Source: Hydractinia symbiolongicarpus
Taxonomy: Eukaryota; Cnidaria; Hydrozoa; Anthoathecata; Hydractiniidae
DNA length: 64,000 bases
Direction of reading: 5' to 3'
Assembly: GCF_029227915.1 (NCBI RefSeq)
Contig: NC_079876.1
Coordinates: 28,493,828-28,557,827 of the forward strand
Shown here: in pieces, positions 1 to 9,794 of the stretch
Layout: each line of letters begins with the position of its first letter
How positions within the stretch are numbered: the stretch's first letter is position 1
Program-made: the position numbers and the translations under genes
Notes under the pieces: model-generated
The model's input: only the letters and a program-made list of their open reading frames with translations
Told to the model about the DNA's origin: nothing
The model's database searches: none

Positions 1-502
1 CGTTATCCACCCAACATACGCAATGCAATCCAGCGAATTTTTTTTATCTTTTTTTAAGTGGTAATTTAATACACTAAGGTGGAAAAACTGAATACAATGT
101 TCTTTGGGACTCCCTTGTTTGTCTTCTTGTGTTGTAAAAACATGCCCAAAGTCATTCGTATGGTCTCGAATCGCTCTAAACCAACGATAAAAATTGTTGG
201 AGACAGTTTCGGTAGCCAACACAATCCACGGATCCTTGAGATAGAATTTTGGCGTTTTTAAACCGAAAATAGAAAAAAATAAAACGTTAGGATAGCCGAA
301 AAAGGGTTTATGAATCATTATAAAGCTATTGCTGTACACAAAAATTTGTTTTCAAAGTTTTCTAATAGCTGTAAAGTTAGAGGAAATTTCGGTACACAAA
401 AAAAAACGCTACAAAATGTCATCATAACAAGTGAATAGGCCCATCAACTTCTCATGTAAATACATTATTCGAAACATGAATAAATGCTGATTCATCGTAT
501 CC
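1..502. other. Non-coding flank, no gene seen
   Basis: This stretch is AT-rich and holds only short open frames, such as 79-261, which matches nothing I recognise and has no splice-site or codon-pattern support. No repeat structure or promoter stands out. Confidence 0.5.
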
Positions 503-841
503 TTATTTCCAAACCAAGCCAGTATGTAATTCTCTTCTCTTTTGAATGAACGGGCCGTCGCACATTACAACGACCGAAATGACCGACAATATTACAAGCC
601 CGTTCTTGACTGCTAACATCTGGCCGTGTGCTTTTATATATTTAAATGCCTTGAAACTTTGGTTGGTATATTCGCTTGGAGTATTGATCAGGTACATATA
701 CAAGTCGCCCCATTGAATACTTAGTAAAAGCTTCATGTCATCTTTCCGAGACGAGTCAACCAACGCATATGGGTCTGGTAGTATTCTACTATTTTTTAGT
801 GTTAATTTTCCTTTATACTTCGGGTTATCGATGTTTTCTAA
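503..841 (-). pseudogene. Fragment of a YqaJ/SWIM-type cnidarian transposon-linked protein
   Basis: The open frame runs from about 841 down to a stop at 503 with no convincing start. It contains a stretch reading DLYMYLINTPSEYTNQSFKA followed by FKYIKAHGQ. This resembles the segment that precedes the SWIM zinc finger in large YqaJ-nuclease/SWIM proteins that are abundant in cnidarian genomes, where a similar pattern (YLINT..YT...FKA.KSLEA) recurs. The frame loses similarity after about residue 75, where a hydrophobic run VILSVISVVVMC replaces the expected W-containing segment, and then stops. Neither the SWIM zinc finger nor the nuclease domain is present. Family assignment rests on remembered sequence pattern only. 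It is probably a decayed copy of a multi-copy gene family or mobile element. Confidence 0.4.
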
Positions 842-1186
842 AGCAGGAAATATTTAAATGCTTGCCATGTATCAGAGTTTGAAGTCATTTTGTTTTTAAT
901 AGCTGTGTGATTTGATGTTTATAGTTTGTCTCAACTTGTGAAGAGTTTCACTAGCAGGCGCTTAATGTTTTGACTGCTAGCACTTTGTGCATGCGCAATT
1001 ATTTCGCAAAATCAAATCACACAAAAGCCATCTATATACTGGAAACCACCTTCATGTATCTAGGAAAGACAAGAAAGGGGGGACACTGCAAAGTTCACAA
1101 AATAGGGTTTTATTTTTGGCCAGCATCTAGCTTCAAAACGCGTGAAAAAGGGTGTCACTTCAAAGTGGTGAGTTCTTCAACAGTTA
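842..1186. other. Interval without a recognisable gene
   Basis: The only open frame (970-1200, plus strand) has an internally repetitive look (two similar KTR..G.H.KV segments near 1060-1165) but no family I know. It may be the worn upstream part of the LINE that follows. Confidence 0.35.
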
Positions 1187-2758
1187 GTGACCAAACTTGA
1201 GCAAAATAGAATAGCTAATGGAAAAGTTTTAGATCAGTCTCCTTTTTGTGTCCTGCAAGATCCAATCCCATCTATTCACGCAAACCCAGTTAAGTTTCTT
1301 GGCTGGACGATAAATTCAACATTGTTAGATTCAGCTGTTGTCCAACAGGTTATTGTTAACGCTGCTCTACAGCCAGTCAATCTCATAGATAAGTCTTCCC
1401 ATAGAGGCATTCACAAAGTGTGGTTTTTGCATCATCTTCTAATTCCCTGAATACGATGGCCTTTTTTAATTTACGAAGTTCCGATATCTCGTATTGTTTC
1501 ACTAGAACAAAAGTTTTCTTTCCTCATAAGAAAGTGGCTGAGACTCCATCACTCTATTTCTAACATAAATTTGTATTCCGCTTCATCGCCATGCCTGTTA
1601 CCTTTAAAAAGTCTATCCTCTGTACTAAAATCTGCTAAGATCAGCAGTCATCTTATCCTCCGAGATTCGGCTGATCCTCTAGTCTCAGACTCTCCTCCAG
1701 ACTTTAAGGCTGGACACTGGAAGGTAGATCAAACAGTAAAATCAGCAGAGTCAACTCGAGTTCAAGAAAATACTTGCTTTCCACCAGTTTGGTAGAGCAG
1801 GCTTGGGACTGGTTAGCCATAAGAGTGTCCCAGCAATTGGTACCCATTCTTACCGCAAACTTGTATCAGATGTTGTGCAGGACAATGAGTAAGACATCTA
1901 TTATGCTCGAGCCGTTCAGCTTCATGTCCAAGGTAACTGGACTAAATGGTGCTCGTTTATTAAATACGATCTTTCTTGGAAGAACCTACTGTCTCTGCCG
2001 CAAGTCTATCTTCGTTTTGCATCGGCGCAACCTATGACACGCTTCCTTCTCCTACAAATCTTGTCAAGTGCGGAATTCAAAATGACAAAAGCTGCACCCT
2101 TTGTAAAAAACCCTCTTGTAACGTGTCCCACATTTTAGGCGCTTGTAAATTAGCCCTTTCACAAGGTAGATTCACCATCTAGATGTTATAAAATATCCTT
2201 TGTTCCAGCTGGTAAACGTCTTCCCACCAAAAGGCGTTTAAAAATTCAAGGTACTCTTCACCTGGCCTCTGATTGGAGAATATTGTCAGACTTAGATTCA
2301 ACCTTAAAAGTACCACCTTATCTTGCTGTAACGCAACTTCGTCCGGACATACTTTTCAACTTCTGTAATGACCAAAACTGTAATTATCCTTGATTTAACT
2401 TGCCCATGCAAAGAGAACATGGAGATTCGGCATGGAGTTAAGGTTGATAAATACTCGTCACTTTGTTCCGTCATGAGATTAAACAATTGGTCTAGGAGCT
2501 AGAGGATTTTGTTCCGAAACAGTTAGAATCTGCCTCCGTCGCCTCGGCTTTTCTAACATGTCTGTGCGTTCCACTCTGAAATCTCTTACTGAGTCATCTA
2601 TGCGATCGTCGTTTTACATCTGGCTATCTCGAGATTCTTTGTCTTGGATTCATTCTGGTAGGGTTCCACAGCATACCGCTCAATTGATACCAACTTCACC
2701 GGCAGCCTACCTTAATTCAAGAGTTTGCTCACTCCCCACTCTCTTACAGAGTAATTAA
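1187..2758 (+). pseudogene. LINE C-terminal half: RT thumb to PD-(D/E)XK-like end
   Basis: Four neighbouring open pieces (1187-1450, continuing after one stop to 1795; 1774-2037; 1976-2182; 2250-2758) read as one protein broken by an in-frame TGA at 1448-1450 and several frameshifts. Recognisable segments in order: PIPSIHANPVKFLGWTI (post-palm RT region), DKSSHRGIHKVWFLHHLLIP, a CTLCKKPSCNVSHILGACK zinc-binding C-C-H-C cluster near 2095-2145, RPDILF near 2340 and LTCPCKENMEIRHGVK near 2400-2440. The last two fit the PD...(D/E)xxCP layout of the restriction-like endonuclease carried at the C-terminus of R2/NeSL-type LINEs. The palm domain with the catalytic YxDD is absent, so this is a 5'-truncated, dead copy. 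It is followed at once by two copies of structured repeat A. The clade (R2-like, NeSL-like or other) is not decided. Confidence 0.7.
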
Positions 2759-2767
2759 AAGAAGAAA

Positions 2768-2830
2768 AGCAAGGGGGTTTGACAATCTGTCTTGTCTTTG
2801 GGTGTGACGGCCCCACTTTTAACCCCAGTC
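2768..2830 (+). repeat. Structured repeat A, copy 1
   Basis: Begins AGCAAGGGGGTTTGAC and ends ACCCCAGTC. The ends can pair (GGGGT with ACCCC), enclosing a short GAC/GTC hairpin and a second hairpin at 2809-2822 (GGGT/GCCC around GTGACG). It starts 9 nt after the LINE stop codon. Confidence 0.7.
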
Positions 2831-2912
2831 CATTAGGGAGGCCAAGTTTGCTCACTTTGTCTACAGGGTTAACGATCCTGATGTACCCACAGGTATTGTT
2901 ATAAGAAGCTTT

Positions 2913-2978
2913 GCAAGGGGGTTTGAAATTTCTTTTTCGGGTCTTCGTGGATTTACGCCCACGCATTTTGCCCCAGTA
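2913..2978 (+). repeat. Structured repeat A, copy 2 (diverged)
   Basis: Begins GCAAGGGGGTTTGA and ends GCCCCAGT. The second hairpin is rebuilt with different bases: GTGG at 2947-2950 pairs with CCAC at 2959-2962, where other copies use GGAG/CTCC. The paired positions change together, which supports a selected RNA or DNA fold. Confidence 0.6.
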
Positions 2979-3230
2979 ACTTCAGGCTGGTCCTGACATA
3001 GGGCTGGTTCCAAGCGTCAATCACCTGTGTAAGGCCGAGTGTTGGGATCCCGTAACACATGTGGAAAGCTACGGCCAGGTTCACAAGTCCTGACGCATGG
3101 GTGGTTGTCTGCTCTTTTTTATAGTTTTGTATTTATAGTTTTATATTTATTTGTTTCTTTCTATGTTGTATAGCAATTCGTAACTGTCAGTAGGTGTTTG
3201 TGATGTAATGTTTATAGAGGGCGTTTAGTT
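2979..3230. other. Spacer between repeat A and repeat B
   Basis: A GC-richer stretch at 2980-3110 with many short complementary blocks is followed by a T-rich run to about 3180. No open reading frame of note. It may belong to the 3' end of the LINE. Confidence 0.4.
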
Positions 3231-3358
3231 CAATTACCTTGATTCTGCAGACTATCCTTGTGAAAAGGGAGATCTTGCACTAAATATAGATCCCTAGAGG
3301 GTGTAACCTCTACAATTCAAAAACAAAAGAGTCAGTAGACTAGTTCCATCATTACAGC
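3231..3358 (+). repeat. Structured repeat B, copy 1
   Basis: Starts CAATTACCTTGATTCTGCAG and carries a GGGAGATC...GATCCC stem near 3267-3294 and an AGAGG...CCTCT hairpin near 3296-3311, ending in TAGACTAGTTCCATCATTACAG. Two further copies lie at 4928-5044 and 22430-22554. It sits just before the ubiquitin-protease reading frame. Confidence 0.65.
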
Positions 3359-4370
3359 TTGCTGTTTTGTTATCTCACAATCAATCATGTTTCAAAGAAA
3401 TCATCCAAGTCACAAGCAACTTCGACCACTAGCTTTAAGGACACGAATCCCCAGGGAGTAACAAAGAGCTCCACTACCTTGCCTGCACAAGAATCACTAG
3501 GCAGCATCAGCGGCTTCCTAAATTTGGGCAACACATGTTACATCAATTCCATCTGCAATGTTTTTATGTGTTACCTGCAGTCGCCACAGCCATCTCTGCA
3601 AATGATTCCAATATGCCGATAGGTAAAAGTCTTGTAAGTATTCTACGCAAACTATCCTCCTCCAAGGTTCCAGTGAACACTTCTTCATTTCTAAATGCAT
3701 TAAAAGAACATGTTTCTAATTCAAGGGGTGCTGCTTTTAATCCGTTGTCTCAGCAAGATGCCCTAGAGATTGTTGAGTATTTCATACCAGAGTTGTCCTT
3801 AGCCTTTCCTTTCTTTGGTAGATTATTCAACACTCGTGTGAAAATCTGCACTGCTTGCAGCGCTTGCAATAATATTAACACCTCTGAGCAAGTAAGTCCA
3901 TTTCTTCAACTGCCCTTGACATCGACTGTACAATCTTCAATAAATAACTTTTTGGAGAGCGAAGAATTGTCAGGTATCACTCGTATTTCTGTCAATACTG
4001 CAATAGTTACCAAACTGCAACAGTTGAAAAAGAGGTCGCAGAGTGCAGTTCAATTTTGGTTCTGCAATTAAAGCGCTTTGCCTATAACAAAGGTCTTGTG
4101 TCTAAGGTTTGTTCTCCAGTCACATCTTACCCGGGCACCGTTTCTATACCTATCACTGTAGACAGTGAAGTCTCTTGTTGCAAGCACTACAACTTAAGGG
4201 CTGTAATTAACCACTCCGGAAATTTGAACAATGGCCATAACACTACTGTTGCTTATAACCAAGTGCATGGTAAGTGGTTTGATTGCAACGACAGAGCAGT
4301 GGTCCCTTGCAAACAAAGCTTGCTTAATGGTGTACAACCTTACATCCTTTTCCTTGAAGAGGTTAGGTAA
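3359..4370 (+). pseudogene. Ubiquitin-specific protease (USP/UCH-type) reading frame, frameshifted
   Basis: Ubiquitin-specific proteases cleave ubiquitin from proteins with a Cys-His-Asp/Asn triad. The Cys box GFLNLGNTCYINS is at about 3510-3549 and the His box NHSGNLNNGHNTTVAYNQV at about 4207-4266, where the usual Y after GH is N. Between them are a QQD motif (SQQDALEIVEYF, 3750-3785) and a zinc ribbon made of CTACSAC (3850-3870) and CQYC in another frame (3987-3998). Three frames are used: 3359 to about 3590, about 3560 to about 3970, and about 3973 to 4370, so at least two frameshifts interrupt it. The LINE C-terminus lies upstream and structured repeats flank both sides, which suggests that the protease belongs to the mobile element rather than to a host gene. 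That link is inference. Confidence 0.72.
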
Positions 4371-4404
4371 ATTGCAGTCAGCATCACAACTTTCGGCTTA
4401 TGTC

Positions 4405-4520
4405 AAAAAGGGGGTTTGACTATTCTTTTTTTTCTTTTTTTTTTTTTCTTTTTTATTTTCTTTTATTTTTTTCTGTAGTCTTGTCTTTGGAGAGTGACGA
4501 CTCCACTTATTACCCCAGTC
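4405..4520 (+). repeat. Structured repeat A, copy 3 with T-rich insertion
   Basis: Same ends as the other copies (AAGGGGGTTTGAC ... TTACCCCAGTC). The first hairpin is expanded by a run of about 50 T-rich bases (4423-4473). The second hairpin reads GGAGAGTGACGACTCC. Confidence 0.7.
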
Positions 4521-4555
4521 AAAATAAAAGCGGAAAACAAAAAAAAATTTACGCC

Positions 4556-4622
4556 AGCAAGGGGGTTTGACCGTACCAGGTCCTATCTTTGGAGAGTGAC
4601 GACTCCACTTATTACCCCAGTC
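4556..4622 (+). repeat. Structured repeat A, copy 4
   Basis: Nearly identical to copies 3 and 5. The first hairpin is GACC...GGTC with a GTACCA loop, and the second is GGAGAGTGACGACTCC. The outer stem GGGGT/ACCCC is intact. Confidence 0.75.
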
Positions 4623-4653
4623 AAAAAGGAAAAAACAAAATAAAAATTATGTC

Positions 4654-4720
4654 AGCAAGGGGGTTTGACTGCACTGGTCTTATCTTTGGAGAGTGACAAC
4701 TCCACTTCTAACCCCAGTCA
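4654..4720 (+). repeat. Structured repeat A, copy 5
   Basis: Third head-to-tail copy behind the ubiquitin-protease frame, about 98 nt from copy 4 start to start. The loop reads GTGACAAC rather than GTGACGAC, and the outer stem is kept. Confidence 0.75.
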
Positions 4721-4927
4721 CACAAGATTGTACAGAGTTGGACAGATGAAAAGTTATGGACGAAAGAAATGTCTAGTTCCTGCTGAAGACTGTTCGCCGA
4801 CCTCTTTTGAGGTGACTCAGCTAGACATTTTGGGTGCCTTGGTTCAGGAATATGAGTCATAACCCTTGTACCCTTTACAGAAGTCCTGTCCTAGTCTCTC
4901 TGTCTGTTTGTTTGTTTAATTTTTGTG
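4721..4927. other. Spacer with a short open tail
   Basis: A short plus-strand open segment ends at 4862 (GQMKSYGRKKC ... LVQEYES, stop TAA). It could be the tail of a third reading frame of the same element or chance. The rest is T-rich. Confidence 0.3.
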
Positions 4928-5044
4928 ACAATTACCTCCTTGGAAAAAGGAAGAATTGTGTTCCTTTATATGAACATATTCTTTAGAAGAGCAAAACCTC
5001 TAGAATTTAAATTTTAAGACTTAACTGGTCGAGTTTATCATTGT
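4928..5044 (+). repeat. Structured repeat B, copy 2 (diverged)
   Basis: Shares CAATTACCTCCTTGGAAAAAGG, then an AAGAAT...ATTCTT stem in the place of GATC/GATC, then AACCTCT and a GAGTTTATCATT end. The stem bases differ from copies 1 and 3 but still pair. Confidence 0.5.
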
Positions 5045-5289
5045 GCGTGCACTTTGTAATTTTCATTCTTCTAATACAAACATCTCTTATAATAATACGG
5101 AGACTGTGTGTAACAGGCAAAGTGGATGTGTTCATTTTCCTTTGATGTTGCCGAAAAATGCATGTCTAATATGTTAATTTTTCTGACGTTACGGCGCGAC
5201 GTCAATAATACTACTTTAACGTCAGTATCTATAGTAAATTAATGAAGCCATTACAGTGCACTTAAAACTTTGAGGCCAAATAACTTGGA
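5045..5289. other. Short spacer, nothing recognised
   Basis: AT-rich sequence with one TGACGTTACGGCGCGACGTCA-like patch near 5183-5205. No gene. Confidence 0.4.
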
Positions 5290-5795
5290 AACGATTTTTC
5301 ATCGCATGGGTAACTAGGGACCACCTGGGACCATTTTGGGTAAGTTTCCTAAACCTGGATCTCCGAATCCGTTTTGGAATGGACGGGTTAATGACGTCAT
5401 CAAAAAACCTTTAAACCCTAATATCTCTGCAACAGTTTGTCAAAAGTACATGATCCTATACATTTTCTTAATCTGCGTTTCAAGATCTATACGATGAAGG
5501 CAACAGGTATAGAATTTTCTAAAGAAAAATTCTTAGGTTATGACGGGCCATTGCTGACGTCAGCAAAATTTTTAAACAATTATATCTTATTAACTGGTCA
5601 TCAAAACCGCACGATCATATACATTTTTTTGATCAGCAGTTTAAGCTCTACAGACTAGAGGCAAGGAATAAACTAAATTTCGCCATAAAAATTTTGAATT
5701 GCACTGCTGACGTCAGCAAAAAATCTAGAACAACCTATTTTCCCATTGTCCTTCAGCCTGAGTGGATTTCTCCGCGGGTCTGATCGACTAGTTAT
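5290..5795 (+). repeat. Repeat C, copy 1 (TGACGTCA-bearing), outer arm
   Basis: About 500 bp with two to three internal units. Each unit has a TTTGTCAAAAGTACATGAT...ATACATTTTCTT block and a GCTGACGTCAGCAAAA palindrome (5554-5567 and 5707-5722). An inverted copy lies at 9795-10215 and a direct copy at 49440-50050. The outer end begins near TGGGTAACTAGGGACCACC (5307). Together with copy 2 it encloses about 4 kb that contain a dead transposase. Confidence 0.65.
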
Positions 5796-7369
5796 TCATT
5801 ATATTCGACTTGACACCCATTTCCCATGCAATCATTAGTTGTACAGGTTGTGTCTGACTTCCAATCTGATCTAGACTGTGTTGATAATGCGGGACTTTGT
5901 CACAAACGGGAGAGGGATAGTTTTTATGATAAAATTATTTTTAAAATATATTTGTTATATAATATTATTTTAAATATATTTGCAGAAACATCCTTGAAAA
6001 AGAGAAATAATAATATATCATATGCTGTACGGCAAATGTTTAGGTGTTATGTCCAGTATACTTTTGACTTTTTGGGAAACAGCAATTCCATTGGCCTGAT
6101 ACCATTTTCTCCCGGGTTTGATTCTTTCTTGGACAACAGTATTAAGACAAAGGCCGCGTTTTCGTCATTTTTAAAGTATGGGCAAAAGTGTAAAATGGTC
6201 AGTGCTCTGCTGCCCGCAACCGCTTAACGAATTACCCACATTGGCCACGATGACTTCAGCAACAATAATCACTCTTCAAGACTCACCTCAACCAAGTAAC
6301 CTGAGATCCAAGGTCTAAATATTGACAAGTAAACTTTTTAAAGGTAAAACTGCGCGAATACGTATGTAATCACTAATCACTTGTGTTGGCTAAATTTAAA
6401 ATAAGCTGTCTTGTCTTAACGTATTTTGACCAAGATTATAGATGTCTTGCCTTTTTAATATCATGGGGCGCCCTTTAGTGACTACTTGTTTTTTGACAAC
6501 CGCGGGACGCCTTCAGAGGACTATTTGTTCGTTTAGAAAACAAAAGTACGCCCTTGGTATGACGAAAGCAACCGTAGGCGGAGAAGGAGGAGATGGAAGG
6601 TTGTCAAAATGGCAAATATTTGGACGAACAGTTTTTTGTTTGCGTTGTAGAGCTTGTAGGGACAAATTTGTAACTGGATGGATGTCCCGCATAAAATATA
6701 TTGAAAAAGGGGTTTTCGTGTGGCAAAAGTAGTTGGAAGTATTCAGACACGTGTCAATACATACTATTGTATGCGCTCTATGCTCTATTTCTTTTCAGCA
6801 AGTTTATATTTTACCATTAAATACTAATTTTAAGAGTTCTGCTGTAGTCACGAATTTGTTTAAAGTGCTTTAGTGGTGATTATTATTAACAGCATTTTGT
6901 TTCTACCTTAGGTGAAGTTAGCTAGCAGTTAGTTATAGCCACACTGTCATATTTTTTATGAGATATAACGAGCTGTGGTTTACAATAATGGTCAAGTTTT
7001 AACAATTTTCGCTCAAAATAGCAAATGGTAAGCCAATTGAGCTTTGGTGCCTGCCTAGACACCCAACATTACAGATTAAGCTAAAAACCGTTGGTATAAA
7101 TTGAAAGAATGGCCATATGTGTTGCGAGCAATGAAATAAAATAAGAAAAAGTGCCTAATATTGTTGAAAGTAAATTTAAAAGGTTAGGGCAAGGTAAATA
7201 TCTATTAACCAACCAACATCTGCCGAAAAAAGCTGCTATAATTCAATCAAACACAAATAAGAAATAGCAAGAAAAGAAAACTCAGCACATTCGTCAAGAA
7301 AGGAACCGACTGTTAGAAATCATTCTACGCCCATATCAACTAGTAAAAAACATTTTTACGCAACCAGTT
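5796..7369. other. Interior of the repeat-C pair, no intact gene
   Basis: Plus-strand open frames at 5826-6227 (133 codons) and 6442-6732 (96 codons) have no motif I recognise. The interval probably holds the worn 5' part of the transposase gene that becomes recognisable at about 7.4-8.3 kb. Confidence 0.35.
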
Positions 7370-8330
7370 AATTTCTCAGCTTTCAACTTGTAAAAATAAA
7401 ATAACAGAACTAAAGAAACAGCTAAATGAATCTATTAAAGCTAATAGTAACGAGTTTTCTGTGTTTAAAGCGGAAACTTTGGAGAAAGCTAATCCCTACA
7501 TTACAAACTTAGCAGGTCTTTATGAATTTCTTCTCTTATTAACATTTTACACACAGAGAATACATTACTGAAGACAAAGTTAAAATATACTTAACAGTCT
7601 TTCTAAGAAAAGTAAGGAGAACTCAAAACATTATATTCTATCGAATTAAAGAAAAAATTCACCTTGCTAAAATCTAATTTTTATTTGCACTTATTATAGA
7701 AAAATTTAAAGTGTTATTTAAATTTGTTAAACCATATATGTCAATTATTGAATATCCCAATTGTTAAAAGGATGGAAGTAGATCATTCGACAAAGTTCAA
7801 AACCCTTTTCAGTTTCCACCATATGCAGACATTTACTTCCTCTCGATGTAATGGCACACATGCTTAACTGACAGTACTTTGCATTTGTTAGATGGATATT
7901 TTTTTAGACACTCTTTTTAATAAACTTGACCTCAAGCCTGTAGATGGATTTCTTTTAAAAAAAATGCCTGAAATCTTTATAAACACTATCCATGGTTTAA
8001 TTGACATGGTCCAGATTGTACTTAGTTTAAATATCAGCATGCAATAAATTTTGATCTAAACAGATTAATGTTTTCCCATTATAAAAATACAGTCACTGCA
8101 AAAGCATTGATTGAGATACCTTCCCATGGCAGTGGACTTATTTTTAGTGATATTTAACCTGGTTCAATTTCTGACAGTGTCATTACGGAAAAACTGGGGT
8201 TCTCGCATACATCAAAGAAGGGCATGAGCTAATGGCTGACAGAGCATTGACAATTCAAGACTACTGTTCTGCTAAAGGTGTTAATTGGAATCGGCCAGTG
8301 CAGAAAAGTAATGCCTAGATTTTTTATTTT
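7370..8330 (+). pseudogene. Decayed DDE_4-type transposase (THAP/IS5-like)
   Basis: The clearest part is 8068-8300, where the frame reads LMFSHYKNTVTAKALIEIP, then SHGSGLIFSD, a stop, PGSISDSVITEK, and after a frameshift AYIKEGHELMADRALTIQD and VNWNRPVQKSNA. This matches the second half of DDE_Tnp_4 transposases (PGSISD.-.TE..G.......G..LMADRGF.I), which cut and paste DNA with a DDE triad. The normal RGF after LMAD is RAL here. An upstream segment near 7385-7530 can form a helix rich in K, E and L. Stops and frameshifts are numerous. Repeat-C copies flank the region in inverted orientation. Confidence 0.6.
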
Positions 8331-8889
8331 GAACTGGCTTCAAATTTTGATATTGTTTTCACGTGAATTCACTTATTGGTAGAGCGAGGGACTGGACAAT
8401 TCTAATCTCAGTTTGGCCATTACAAAGAATGGATGTATTATCATCCACATGGCTAGTGTTGTGTCCTATAGTAAATTTACTATGCCACCAACAGGTTCTA
8501 AAACAAATTAAATAAATAAATAAGTAACTATCTACTATAATTGCTTTCTCCATATATATTTAAAAATATGTGTATTTGTTTAAACTATATAAAGGTAAAA
8601 GTAGGTAAGTTTCTTCACTTTTCTGTTGTTATATGTAAGCAGTGACTTAAGAGATCGAACTCCTGGGACCCTGTAAAAATATTATTTTTTCGAACTCTCG
8701 CTCTTTTTTATGGAACCATTCGGTAATTGGAATATTTTGATGCGTGTGATTACACTTTTAATTTTTGACCATAAACCATACCTCTAATCATAGACATTAC
8801 TATACAAAAATCAGTTGATGTGCATTCCATTTGTAATTGAGTTTGAATGAAGTAACCAGAACTTTTTCAAATAAACTCTAAAGGATCTT
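8331..8889. other. Interval without a recognisable gene
   Basis: AT-rich. The minus-strand open frame 8359-8553 has no recognisable content. Confidence 0.4.
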
Positions 8890-9700
8890 CTGAATTCGTT
8901 GCTGTTGTTTTAACTCCCAACATTAAACCAGAACAAAGTTAGTCCATCAGGACTAACACCATACATTTTTTCTGATAGATGATCCACTGGTAATTGTCTG
9001 AGTTACTTTTGTTGTTGAAATAGGTCAGTGCATCATCTTTATACTGGTGACCTCTTTTAAATTTTAAAGTTCGTATATAATAGATTACTCTCTTGTATCT
9101 TCCTTTACCAATTTGCAATATGTGTCAAACTTTTTATTACTGTACATTCCAAGTAATGCAGGCTAAGGGCTACCTGTTATTTTATTTTTAGGTGAAAGCC
9201 ATTCATTTGTCGTTTTACCATTGCCATAATTCGAAGTTATAGTTGGATGAATTGCCTCTGTACTTGTGAGTTAGATCTTGATGTTATTTCTATTTTGTTT
9301 TAACTGTTGCTGAATACTATGTAAAATGTCCTTATAATTTCTATTTTTAGGAGATTTACTTGCACATTTTGTAAAAGTATTTTTTCTGTTATCAATTGCC
9401 CGGTAATACTTTCTTGAATATTTACAATTTTTGTAGTTGGAATTTGGATAACACTGCTATCATGAGTTTTATTAACAGTGTAATCATGGCCAGCTAAACT
9501 TATTGCAGAAAGCGTAGTATATTTAAATTCTAGTTGTTTTTTGAGAGATGAGTTTATTGAAGATTGATGTAAGACTTCATAGCAATGTTGCTCAAATAGC
9601 TTCTTAATTTTTCTAATTTTTTCCTTTGTTCTGTTTTTTATTTTTATTTTGTCACGTTTAAAAGATGAATTTTCAGGATCAGCAGGATTATTGTAGCATT
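8890..9700 (-). pseudogene. Degenerate open frame of unknown function, opposite the transposase
   Basis: On the minus strand about 130 codons are open from 9690 to about 9290 without a start codon. The product is K-, N-, I- and Q-rich (KEKIRKIKKLFEQHCYEV, then LAGHDYTVNKTHDSS). After a probable frameshift near 9350 coding-like text continues (KSPKNRNYKDILHSIQQQ). Further down, near 8990-8930, YGVSPDGLTLFWFNVG can be read. It lies tail to tail with the dead transposase inside the repeat-C pair, so it may be the second gene of that element. No domain is recognised. Confidence 0.35.
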
Positions 9701-9794
9701 ACTAATCTTATCTGACCGTGTTCTTGCTGCCACTTTTGTAACTGCTCAGTACATGTCAATGCCAGTATTTTTTTTTACTTATATAGAAATATTT

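Noticed and set aside
2768-2978. Hammerhead ribozyme in repeat A
   Set aside because: Although a three-way junction is predicted, the CTGATGA and GAAA core sequences of hammerheads are absent.
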